DNA from: Bacteroidales bacterium
Lineage (GTDB): Bacteria > Bacteroidota > Bacteroidia > Bacteroidales > DYOH01
Reading direction: 5' to 3'
NCBI GenBank assembly: GCA_030632545.1
Contig: DAOVUO010000113.1
Coordinates: 1-7,552 of the forward strand
DNA: 7,552 nucleotides
Below the pieces are notes generated by a model, which had not been told where the DNA came from, ran no database searches, and saw only the letters and a list, made by a program, of their open reading frames with translations. Of the stretch, positions 1 to 6,070 are shown piece by piece. A program made the position numbers and the translations under genes. The stretch's first letter is position 1; every line of letters begins with the position of its first letter.

Positions 1-794
1 GCACTACAGATACAAATTTCACTAAAAGTCTTGATAATCCTGATGTTACAAAAAAAGATGCTCAATATTTACTAGATGCGATAAATAGGATTGCTCCTAC
101 TGCAAACTTACAAATAAATGATATAGAATCTGTTTGGGCAGGTATTCGACCATTAATTCACGAAGAAGGCAAAGACCCTTCGGAACTTTCAAGAAAAGAT
201 GAAATATTTTATTCCGATTCAGGTCTGATTTCAATTGCAGGTGGAAAATTAACTGGATATAGGGTGATGGCAAAAAAAGTTGTGGACGAAATTGTTGATA
301 GAATTTCGGAAGAAACAGACAGGAAATTTAAAAAATGTACTACTAAAAAGATAAAACTTTCGGGAGGAGAATTTAATTTTCCGCCAGAAATGCACTATTT
401 AATTGAATATGCTGATGCAAAATACGACGAAATTAAAGCAACAGGAATTTCAGTTGAAGATTTTAAAAATCTGTTTTATAGATACGGAAAAAATATTGAC
501 ACTTTAATTGAAAGAGCATTTGATTATTATGTTGAAATGCGCAATACAAAAAAAAGTTGGCTTAAAGCTGAAGTGAGATATGCTATTTTTAACGAAATGG
601 CTACAAGTTTAGATGATTATTTTGCTCGTCGTACTGGAAAAATTCACTTTTTTGTAAAAGAAATTCCTAATGAAGTAGATTTAGTAGCTGATTTTATGGC
701 TGAGTTCCTAAATTGGGATAAAGAAAAAAAACAAAATGAGCTTGCAAATTTTGATAAAGAATATAAACAGGCAACTGAATCTTTCAAAAAATAA
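1..794 (+). CDS. glpD: Glycerol-3-phosphate dehydrogenase (FAD-dependent), C-terminal part, 5' truncated
   Basis: The reading frame is open from base 3 to the TAA at 792-794, giving 263 residues; the true start lies before the window. The enzyme oxidises sn-glycerol 3-phosphate to dihydroxyacetone phosphate using FAD and passes electrons to the membrane quinone pool. Seen here: TTDTNF at the edge (family GTTD motif), WAGIRPLI at fragment residues 45-52, a conserved Ser-Arg at 63-64, and the FAD-domain signature GLISIAGGKLTGYRVM at 74-89. In known GlpD enzymes the Arg and Lys of these motifs contact substrate or cofactor. A helical C-terminal domain (DAO_C type) follows, with YGKN and then AEVRYAIFNEMATSLDDYFARRTG, shown here only as landmarks. 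The GTG at 264 is internal (Val88 of the fragment), not a start. No glpK or glpF is visible beside it. The assignment is firm; only the N-terminal FAD-binding part is unseen. Confidence 0.95.
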   Translation, partial: TTDTNFTKSLDNPDVTKKDAQYLLDAINRIAPTANLQINDIESVWAGIRPLIHEEGKDPSELSRKDEIFYSDSGLISIAGGKLTGYRVMAKKVVDEIVDRISEETDRKFKKCTTKKIKLSGGEFNFPPEMHYLIEYADAKYDEIKATGISVEDFKNLFYRYGKNIDTLIERAFDYYVEMRNTKKSWLKAEVRYAIFNEMATSLDDYFARRTGKIHFFVKEIPNEVDLVADFMAEFLNWDKEKKQNELANFDKEYKQATESFKK

Positions 795-841
795 TGATAA
801 TATTTAAACTATTATACCAAAAAACGTATATTGCAAATACA

Positions 842-849
842 TAAATTTG
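842..849 (+). promoter_or_regulatory. Possible Bacteroidota -7 box (TAAATTTG)
   Basis: TAAATTTG fits the Bacteroidota TAnnTTTG consensus and ends 12 bases before the ATG at 862. No TTG/TTTG box is found about 19 bases upstream, and the implied leader would be only a few bases long. The match may be chance in AT-rich DNA, and transcription could instead read through from glpD. Confidence 0.2.
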
Positions 850-861
850 AAATAGTAGATT

Positions 862-1209
862 ATGGCTAAAAAAGTATGGCGAATTCCAGTCCTTCAAGAC
901 CGCACAGGCGAAGTAGTAAAAGTATGGAAAACAAGAATGTGGCTTATTGACGAGGATAATGATTTTTATGAGACTGAAGTGGCAATGAATGCTTTTAATG
1001 ATGGTTTGATAGATAAGAAAATACTTTTAGGAGGATTAAATCCACGTGCTAAATACCGTTTTACAGTACGAAAAGATGATGGTGACACCAAACCAACAAC
1101 TGAAAAACTTTATAATCTGCTACTTAGTTTACCAACCATTCTTGCAACTGGAAAAGACAGCGAAATGAGAAATTTTATGTCAAAAATTAAGAATTTCAAC
1201 ATATCATAA
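862..1209 (+). CDS. Hypothetical protein, 115 aa
   Basis: I do not recognise this family. The ORF runs from ATG 862 to TAA 1207-1209. It begins 67 bases after the glpD stop on the same strand, so it may be co-transcribed or use the weak promoter box just upstream. The protein has no signal peptide and no long hydrophobic run, so a soluble cytoplasmic protein is likely. It is rich in charged residues. The N-terminal half (MAKKVWRIPVLQD, then KVWKTRMWLIDEDNDF) looks like alternating beta strands. The middle carries a GG-N-P-R-A-K-Y turn at about residues 57-64, and the C-terminal third looks helical and ends in a basic stretch. No catalytic motif stands out. Coding is supported by length, a clean ATG, same-strand context and a strong terminator 7 bases after the stop. 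Function is unknown. Confidence 0.75.
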   Translation: MAKKVWRIPVLQDRTGEVVKVWKTRMWLIDEDNDFYETEVAMNAFNDGLIDKKILLGGLNPRAKYRFTVRKDDGDTKPTTEKLYNLLLSLPTILATGKDSEMRNFMSKIKNFNIS

Positions 1210-1215
1210 ATTAAT

Positions 1216-1248
1216 ATTTTAGCCAAAACTTAAAGTTTTGGCTAAAAT
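1216..1248. terminator. Bidirectional intrinsic terminator between convergent genes
   Basis: A perfect 14-bp stem (1216-1229 pairing with 1235-1248) encloses a 5-base TTAAA loop. The core is TAGCCAAAAC/GTTTTGGCTA, with A/T runs on the outer flanks, so on either strand the hairpin ends in a U-rich run. It starts 7 bases after the stop of the 115-aa gene and lies 3 bases beyond the stop of the macro-domain gene on the other strand. It therefore probably ends transcription from both sides. Confidence 0.85.
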
Positions 1249-1251
1249 TAT

Positions 1252-1761
1252 CTACACTTCCAACAAACTATTATATATCTCATAATTTTCATCATCCCAA
1301 CAATTGAAATATACTGTTTCAATAGAATTTTTATTCTCATTCAAAAATTCTCTTACAGTATTAATTGCAATTAAAGCAGCCTTATCCTTAGGGAACTCAT
1401 AAACCCCTGTACTAATATTCGGAAAAGCGATTGTAGTTACTTGCAAATCAATAGCAATTTCAAGGCTACGTTTATAGCAAGAAATAAGTAAATTTTCTTC
1501 CTCATACTTACCGCCATTCCAAACAGGCCCAACTGTATGAATAATATACTGAGCATTCAATTTAAAACCAGGCGTAACTTTGGCATCACCTGTTTCACAA
1601 CCGTTTAATGGTTTACAAGCCTTTAACAAAAAACTTCCTGCAGCTCTGTGTATTGCACCATCTACACCTCCTCCACCCAAAAGACTATTATTTGCCGCAT
1701 TAACAATTGCATCTACATCCATTTTAGTTATATCATTCTGAATTAGCTCAATCTTTAGCAT
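1252..1761 (-). CDS. Macro-domain protein, YmdB/MacroD-type ADP-ribose (O-acetyl-ADP-ribose) hydrolase
   Basis: The single-domain protein is 169 aa, close to the usual size of bacterial YmdB. Macro domains of this class hydrolyse O-acetyl-ADP-ribose and can remove mono-ADP-ribose from acidic residues or nucleic acid; the expected location is the cytosol. Visible motifs are D10-I11 (adenine side), NAAN at 21-24, GGGGVDGAIHRAAG at 29-42 (Asn24 and Asp34 match the catalytic pair of MacroD/YmdB), a CETGDAKVTPG loop at 55-65, HTVGPVW at 75-81, and the phosphate-binding loop ISTGVYEFP at 116-124. All key residues are present, so the enzyme should be active. ATG 1761 is preferred because it gives the usual MLKIELIQNDIT start; the frame also has a TTG three codons upstream (1770). 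No ADP-ribosyltransferase or DarT-like toxin is next to it, so a housekeeping role is more likely than an antitoxin role. Confidence 0.93.
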   Translation of the reverse strand: MLKIELIQNDITKMDVDAIVNAANNSLLGGGGVDGAIHRAAGSFLLKACKPLNGCETGDAKVTPGFKLNAQYIIHTVGPVWNGGKYEEENLLISCYKRSLEIAIDLQVTTIAFPNISTGVYEFPKDKAALIAINTVREFLNENKNSIETVYFNCWDDENYEIYNSLLEV

Positions 1762-1792
1762 AATTATCAATATTTTGAGTTCAATTTACAGT

Positions 1793-1814
1793 TATACCGC
1801 ACTGATATGGTATA
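1793..1814. repeat. Small inverted repeat upstream of the macro-domain gene
   Basis: TATACC (1793-1798) and GGTATA (1809-1814) form a 6-bp inverted repeat around 10 bases, about 30 bases upstream of the macro-domain ATG. It could be an operator or a 5'-leader hairpin. It could also be chance, because such short repeats are common in AT-rich DNA. The rest of the 1771-1914 gap shows no clear promoter box on the minus strand. Confidence 0.2.
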
Positions 1815-1914
1815 TTGCAATCAACTTATTGCTCATTCTTAAGTAATATATTTAGCAATTACTGATTACCTGAAAAAAATTTATTAGTCAGTAGATAGTT
1901 TCGCTTAAACAAAA

Positions 1915-2385
1915 TCAATGAATGCAGCCCACATAAATATCGGCATATTTTACATAAGCTGTTTTATAATGTGTTTTTACAAATTTCAGGGATTCTGCTA
2001 ATTCGTTGCTTCCTTTTGCATAACTTGACACTACTAAAATGTAATATCCAGGTGTAAAACCTTCGTAAGCATTAGTATATTCAACCGACACGTAATTTCC
2101 ATCATCAGAACGACCACGTGCAATATACGATGGAAACTCAAATCCATGTTGCTCGCACTCTTCCTCATTAATACTAAGACCTAAGGTTTCGTCCTTAATT
2201 AAACCTCTATAATCGAGTTTGTAATTTAAGTTTTCAGAGGCTTTCACTGCTAAAGTTTTCATTGCCTCATAGTTTGTTCCTGCTGCGACTATCAAAAAAC
2301 CCTTCTTTTCGGTTTCAGCAATTTCTTGCGCTTGTACTTGAAATAATGCAAATAAAAGAAGCATTAATAATGTAAATTTTTTCAT
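1915..2385 (-). CDS. Small exported protein with two SPOR-like units
   Basis: The 156-aa protein starts at ATG 2385 with a clear Sec signal peptide: MKK, a Leu-rich core, then VQA|QE, with likely cleavage after Ala19 leaving Gln, as is common in Bacteroidota. There is no lipobox, so the mature protein should be periplasmic or secreted. The mature part has two similar beta-alpha-beta stretches. Residues 29-62 contain GFLIVAAGTNY, then a helix, then YKLDYRGL. Residues 113-153 contain GYYILVVSSYAKGSNELAESL, then YKTAYVKYADIYVG. The second stretch resembles a SPOR fold (start YYILV, helix with ELAESL, end AYVKY..VYVG). SPOR domains bind denuded peptidoglycan glycans, but that role here is inference. 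Exactly two cysteines remain after cleavage (Cys77 and Cys154), suggesting a disulfide. It sits alone, with a 153-base gap before the macro-domain gene. The exported nature is sure; the fold is tentative. Confidence 0.85.
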   Translation of the reverse strand: MKKFTLLMLLLFALFQVQAQEIAETEKKGFLIVAAGTNYEAMKTLAVKASENLNYKLDYRGLIKDETLGLSINEEECEQHGFEFPSYIARGRSDDGNYVSVEYTNAYEGFTPGYYILVVSSYAKGSNELAESLKFVKTHYKTAYVKYADIYVGCIH

Positions 2386-2511
2386 ATTTTAAGCATTTAT
2401 TTTGGTGGAAATTACGATTATTTTATAATAAATCTATAGCTATCAATACTTTTTTTTCATTTCACTCACTAAAAGAGAAACTCTAACAATCCTTAATTGA
2501 CTCATAATTAG

Positions 2512-2664
2512 CAGGAATTCATCAAAAATTGCTATCTGATAAACATTGAGTATCTACACGAAGTTATTCCTAACAAATTGATATGCATTCTAAAAATTAA
2601 AGATGTAGAAAAAGAATTTGCTCTATCTAAAACATTCTTGAGAGCCTTTCGTAGCAATAATTAA
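2512..2664 (+). pseudogene. Possible gene relic: 50-codon open stretch without a start codon
   Basis: A plus-strand frame is open from just after a TAG (2509-2511) to TAA 2662-2664. It reads like protein (YLHEVIPNKL, then KIKDVEKEFALSKTFL, then RAFRSNN) but has no ATG or other convincing start. It could be the decayed 3' end of a gene disrupted when the neighbouring ATPase/nuclease gene arrived, or it could be chance. I do not recognise the family. Confidence 0.2.
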
Positions 2665-2698
2665 ATAGGTGAATACAAAATTCTTAAGTAAAATTTAG

Positions 2699-2706
2699 TA
2701 AATTTG
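2699..2706 (+). promoter_or_regulatory. Candidate -7 promoter box (TAAATTTG) for the ATPase/nuclease gene
   Basis: TAAATTTG matches the Bacteroidota TAnnTTTG box and ends 27 bases before ATG 2734, which gives a plausible leader of about 20 bases. A TTG -33 box is not evident. The TTG at 2704-2706 is the tail of this box, which argues against using it as a start codon. Confidence 0.4.
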
Positions 2707-2733
2707 TATCTAGTTTTTTTTAAATTAGTTAAA

Positions 2734-4440
2734 ATGAAAGAATTAAATCTTGGTCATTCCGATTTCAAAAATATTATCGAAAATGATAATTATTTTGTAG
2801 ATAAATCTTTACTAATTGAAGAACTCATAAAAACACAGCAAAACGTTCTATTATTTCCGCGCCCTCGTCGTTTTGGAAAAACATTGAATTTGTCAATGTT
2901 GAAATATTTTTTTGATAAAAATGAGCCTGAAAACAAAAAATTATTCACAAAACTTAAAATTTGGAAAACAGAAAGCAAAATAAAGAAGCATTGCTGTAAA
3001 TATCCAGTAATCTATTTAAGTTTTAAAGATGCAAAAGCAAATACTTGGGAAGATTGTTACGAACAAATAGTTTCAGAAATTACAAATTTATATTCTAAAC
3101 ACGATTATCTACTTGAAAAAAACAACTTAAAGAATTATGAAAAAGAAGAATATTTAAAGATATTAAGAAAAACAGCAAAAAGCACTGATTATCAGAATAG
3201 TTTAAAACAACTAAGCAAATATCTGCAAAAGTTTCACAATGAAAAAGTAGTTATTTTATTAGATGAATACGATACGCCAATCCAATCTGCATACGATATG
3301 TTTTATGAGGAAGTAATTTCCTTTATGCGTAATTTATTGAGTGGGGCATTTAAAGACAATTCAACTCTTTATAAAGGTGTTATAACTGGCATACTTAGGG
3401 TTTCAAAAGAGAGTATTTTTTCAGGACTTAATAATTTGAGCGTTCATTCCATACTTGACAATCAATTTTCTGACAAATTTGGGTTTACAGAGCTAGAAGT
3501 AAAAAAAATAATAGCTGATTTTAAAGTAGAAACACAATATAATCAAATTAAAAAATGGTACGATGGCTATAAATTTGGAAGAACAGAAGGTATTTATAAT
3601 CCATGGTCTATTCTAAATTTCGTACTACATCCCGAAGATGGGTTTAAAACCTTTTGGACTAATACAAGTACCAACGAATTAATTAAAAATGAAATAAAAA
3701 AGAAAAATGCTAATAATATTAGACAAGAAATTCTAAAACTAATTAATAATGAAGCAATAATAAAAGATATTGAAGAAAACTTTGTATTTCCTGATTTAAA
3801 AAGGGATACAGATTTATTATGGACTTTATTAAGCTATAGCGGCTACTTAACAGTAAAAAATAAAACTTCAAGAAAAGAATATGAAATTCAAATTCCAAAT
3901 TATGAGATAAAAACTATTTTTCAAGATACTATAATAGACTGGCTTAAAACTGACATAAAAATAATTAAATCGCTATTACAAAACACTACCAATCATCTAA
4001 TAAACAATCGGATAATTGAGTTTGAACATGGGTTTAAACAAATAATAGGCGATACCTTTAGTTATTACGATACAGCTAAGAATAATGAATATGTTTATCA
4101 ATCGTATATACTTGGATTACTAGCAATTATAGGTGATGATTACATAATAAAGTCAAACAAAGAAAGTGGTAACGGAAGGTATGACATTATGCTAATTCCA
4201 CACGACAAGGCGAAAAATGGAGTTATTATAGAGATAAAGCAAATAGAGCAACAAAAAGGAAAAGAGTCTGACAAGGAATTTTATGAACGAATTAATAAAA
4301 CGCTAAAACATGCATTAAATCAAATAGATAAAAACAAATACTATAACGAATTAATTGACAATAAAATAAGTCCACAAAACATAATAAAAATTCCAATAGT
4401 TTTTGCGGGGAAAGAGCCTTTTATTAGCTTAATTTTATAG
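2734..4440 (+). CDS. AAA-ATPase-like / PD-(D/E)XK nuclease-superfamily protein
   Basis: The protein is 568 aa from ATG 2734. It joins an N-terminal AAA-ATPase-like domain (PF09820 type) to a C-terminal PD-(D/E)XK domain (PF08011, formerly DUF1703). Visible motifs are the family opening FKNIIENDNYFVDKS (11-25), a P-loop variant RPRRFGKT (43-50), Walker B VVILLDEYD (172-180), GILRVSKESIFSGLNN (219-234), FGFTE (249-253), WYDGYKFG (275-282) and YNPWSI (288-293). The nuclease core has Asp484 (GRYD) and Glu500-x-Lys502 (IIEIK), so both active sites look intact. The family is very common and multi-copy in Bacteroidota, and its biological role is not settled; nucleic-acid cleavage driven or gated by ATP is an inference. 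The gene stands alone, facing opposite to both neighbours, and is very rich in Lys, Asn and Ile, fitting an accessory gene. A TTG 10 codons upstream extends the frame but falls within a promoter-like box. Confidence 0.93.
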   Translation: MKELNLGHSDFKNIIENDNYFVDKSLLIEELIKTQQNVLLFPRPRRFGKTLNLSMLKYFFDKNEPENKKLFTKLKIWKTESKIKKHCCKYPVIYLSFKDAKANTWEDCYEQIVSEITNLYSKHDYLLEKNNLKNYEKEEYLKILRKTAKSTDYQNSLKQLSKYLQKFHNEKVVILLDEYDTPIQSAYDMFYEEVISFMRNLLSGAFKDNSTLYKGVITGILRVSKESIFSGLNNLSVHSILDNQFSDKFGFTELEVKKIIADFKVETQYNQIKKWYDGYKFGRTEGIYNPWSILNFVLHPEDGFKTFWTNTSTNELIKNEIKKKNANNIRQEILKLINNEAIIKDIEENFVFPDLKRDTDLLWTLLSYSGYLTVKNKTSRKEYEIQIPNYEIKTIFQDTIIDWLKTDIKIIKSLLQNTTNHLINNRIIEFEHGFKQIIGDTFSYYDTAKNNEYVYQSYILGLLAIIGDDYIIKSNKESGNGRYDIMLIPHDKAKNGVIIEIKQIEQQKGKESDKEFYERINKTLKHALNQIDKNKYYNELIDNKISPQNIIKIPIVFAGKEPFISLIL

Positions 4441-4444
4441 GAAA

Positions 4445-4465
4445 GGCTTCGCTTAAAGCGAAACC
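4445..4465. terminator. Weak hairpin between convergent genes
   Basis: TTCGC (4448-4452) pairs with GCGAA (4458-4462) around a TTAAA loop. Beyond one C/A mismatch the stem extends by GG/CC. It lies 4 bases after the ATPase/nuclease stop and 36 bases beyond the stop of the facing barrel gene. Neither side has a good U-run, so termination is plausible but weak. Confidence 0.35.
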
Positions 4466-4501
4466 CTCACTATAAAATCAAATAAACTTAATGAAAACCC
4501 T

Positions 4502-5239
4502 TTACAATGAATACTTTATTGCCACTGTAAAATTTAAATATGTATTAAACCTATCATGCATATTTCGCCAATCTTCCATTTCAAATTGATTATTTGTGAT
4601 ATCGGCCTTAGCTTCAAGCCCTGCTTGCAAAAAAGCATCATTAAATATTGGAAATTCATAAGCAAATACTAGCCCTAAGCCCCAAAATGGATATTTAAGA
4701 TACATAGAAAATTCTTCGTTTATATCTTCAGGCCAACTGGTAACTTCATCAGGAACATATACCATACTCCCTTCAACGTGATAAACACCACTACCAGAAA
4801 TACTTGCTGCATGAACATAACTCAAATACGAGCCAATATTAAAGAAATACTGCGCCTTTTTTCCAAGTTTTATCTGCAAATAAAAAGGTACAGAATAATA
4901 ATTTAACTTTAAATTCCCATTATCAGACTCAAACCAATCACGGCCATATTCTAAACCATAACTATTCAGTTTAGTTCTAGCCGTAATAAACTCAAATTCA
5001 GATCGGAAATATAAGCGTTTTGCTAATCTAAATTCACTAAAAAAAGAATACGCAAAAGCTACATTAGGATTCATGTCTCTAACAAATAAATTAAATGGCA
5101 ATTGCTCGTCAGCTTTTTCAAAATGCATATTTGCTAATGTAAGCCCTGACTTAACACCAACAAATACAGCCTTTTGACTAACAAGGCGATTCCCAACAAA
5201 CATTACAATAAGCAAAACACCTAACTTAATATAATTCAT
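4502..5239 (-). CDS. Outer-membrane beta-barrel protein, PorT-like (second of a pair)
   Basis: The 245-aa protein starts with a signal peptide (MNYIKLGVLLIVMFVG, likely cut near VS|QK at residues 21-22). The mature start KAVFVGVKSGLTLANM is the typical first strand of the outer-membrane beta-barrel family found in Bacteroidota (PF13568, 'porin family'/PorT-like). The rest alternates short amphipathic strands ending in aromatic residues with polar turns, for example LYFRSEFEFI, LKLNYYSVPFYLQIKLG and FWGLGLVFAYEF, and closes with YLNFTVAIKYSL at the C terminus. The size suits a barrel of about 8-10 strands with no plug or TonB box. It is the last gene of a tight minus-strand cluster, 9 bases after the paralogous barrel gene. 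The cargo or partner is unknown; such proteins are often annotated only as porin family. The family call is firm at fold level only. Confidence 0.85.
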   Translation of the reverse strand: MNYIKLGVLLIVMFVGNRLVSQKAVFVGVKSGLTLANMHFEKADEQLPFNLFVRDMNPNVAFAYSFFSEFRLAKRLYFRSEFEFITARTKLNSYGLEYGRDWFESDNGNLKLNYYSVPFYLQIKLGKKAQYFFNIGSYLSYVHAASISGSGVYHVEGSMVYVPDEVTSWPEDINEEFSMYLKYPFWGLGLVFAYEFPIFNDAFLQAGLEAKADITNNQFEMEDWRNMHDRFNTYLNFTVAIKYSL

Positions 5240-5248
5240 ATCCTATAT

Positions 5249-6070
5249 CTAATTTGTTTTCTTCAATAAATATTTGCAACCAACAGAAAATCCAACAGAA
5301 ATATTAGAGCTACTAAAATAACCATAAGTCGAAGCTAATTGGTGCGTAAATCCATTGTTTTCTAAGTCAATATCAGCACTAAAACTAGGTGATAAAACCA
5401 ATCTATCCGTTACATTCATATCAAAACCTGCCCCAAGCCTTAATCCATATATATGTTTCTTAAAATAGTTTATCATAGGGTCTTGTACAAAATAAGATGA
5501 ATCAAAATCCACATTTCCATCAATTCTTGGAAATGAATTACCACTACCATCTGCATTCATAAGAAAACTCCAATAAACACCAGAAAAAATACGGAATTTT
5601 ATTTTTGTCCCTGCTGAATAGCTAAAAAGAATTGGGATAACTAAATAATCCAAATTAATAATAAAATTATCGCTAACAAAACCCTCAGAGCCAAACACAT
5701 GAACGCCAGTAATTATTTGACCACTGCTATCATATAAATATGAAAAATTTAAATCAATGAAATTTAAATCAACTACAATCCCTTTCCTTACCATCGAAAT
5801 TTCAGAAAACAAAGAAAACGACTCATTTATATTTATTCCACCTACTAGTGCAAGCGATATGTTTTTTTTAGACTCAATACTTTTGATTGAAAATATTTCC
5901 TCATAAAAAAAAAGAGGTTCCTCAATTGTACTAGAAACAATATTAGATATATTTACACTTGGTTTTACTCCAAAGTAATATTTCTGAGCAAAAGAAGAAC
6001 TGACAATAAAAAAAAGCAACGAAAAAATTACACCTCTTAAAATAATCATCATAAACTTACATTTTGGCAT
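5249..6070 (-). CDS. Outer-membrane beta-barrel protein, PorT-like (first of a pair)
   Basis: This 273-aa protein has a signal peptide with core IILRGVIFSLLFFIVSSSFA, cut before Gln29. The mature start KYYFGVKPSVNISNI is the same opening strand as in the next gene's product, so the two are probably paralogs from an old duplication that diverged strongly. Alternating strands follow (FSLFSEISMVRKGIVVDLNF, LDYLVIPILFSYSAG, HIYGLRLGAGFDM), as does a late strand SNISVGFSVGCKYLL, ending in a short polar tail KKTN. The ATG at 6070 directly follows the helicase TAA with no gap, allowing translational coupling. Met7 and Met8 (6052 and 6049) are alternative starts that would give a more standard signal peptide, because the upstream MPKCKF adds little. 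Cys4 is not in a lipobox. No specific function can be assigned beyond an outer-membrane barrel. Confidence 0.85.
   Translation of the reverse strand: MPKCKFMMIILRGVIFSLLFFIVSSSFAQKYYFGVKPSVNISNIVSSTIEEPLFFYEEIFSIKSIESKKNISLALVGGININESFSLFSEISMVRKGIVVDLNFIDLNFSYLYDSSGQIITGVHVFGSEGFVSDNFIINLDYLVIPILFSYSAGTKIKFRIFSGVYWSFLMNADGSGNSFPRIDGNVDFDSSYFVQDPMINYFKKHIYGLRLGAGFDMNVTDRLVLSPSFSADIDLENNGFTHQLASTYGYFSSSNISVGFSVGCKYLLKKTN

Larger units (their letters stand above)
2386..2733. other. 348-base divergent intergenic region
   Basis: This gap separates the exported-protein gene (minus) from the ATPase/nuclease gene (plus), so it must hold the promoters of both. On the plus side a TAnnTTTG-like box is seen at 2699-2706. 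On the minus side I find no good CAAAnnTA match, only A/T-rich DNA with a T-run at about 2450-2457. A 51-codon stop-free stretch at 2512-2664 is listed separately. No tRNA, tandem repeat or insertion-sequence end is evident. Confidence 0.6.

Noticed and set aside
264..794. GlpD C-terminal region read as a separate 176-aa gene starting at GTG 264
   Set aside because: The frame is open to the window edge and the residues before 264 carry conserved GlpD motifs (TTD, WAGIRPLI, GGKLT), so 264 is an internal Val codon.
1762..1770. TTG start three codons upstream of the macro-domain ATG
   Set aside because: ATG 1761 gives the usual YmdB-like N terminus (MLKIELIQNDIT); the extra codons add nothing known in the family.
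1861..1892. Imperfect hairpin ACTGATTA ... TTAGTCAGT as a terminator of the exported-protein gene
   Set aside because: The stem is short, relies on a wobble that becomes an A-C mismatch on the minus strand, and lacks a proper U-run.
1899..1909. TTCGCTTAAA shared with the hairpin at 4448-4457
   Set aside because: Only a 10-base match, in unrelated intergenic contexts, and without the second hairpin arm at the first site; best read as chance.
2790..2978. 62-codon minus-strand ORF
   Set aside because: It lies antisense within the N-terminal region of the ATPase/nuclease gene, whose P-loop and family motifs are clearly coded on the plus strand.
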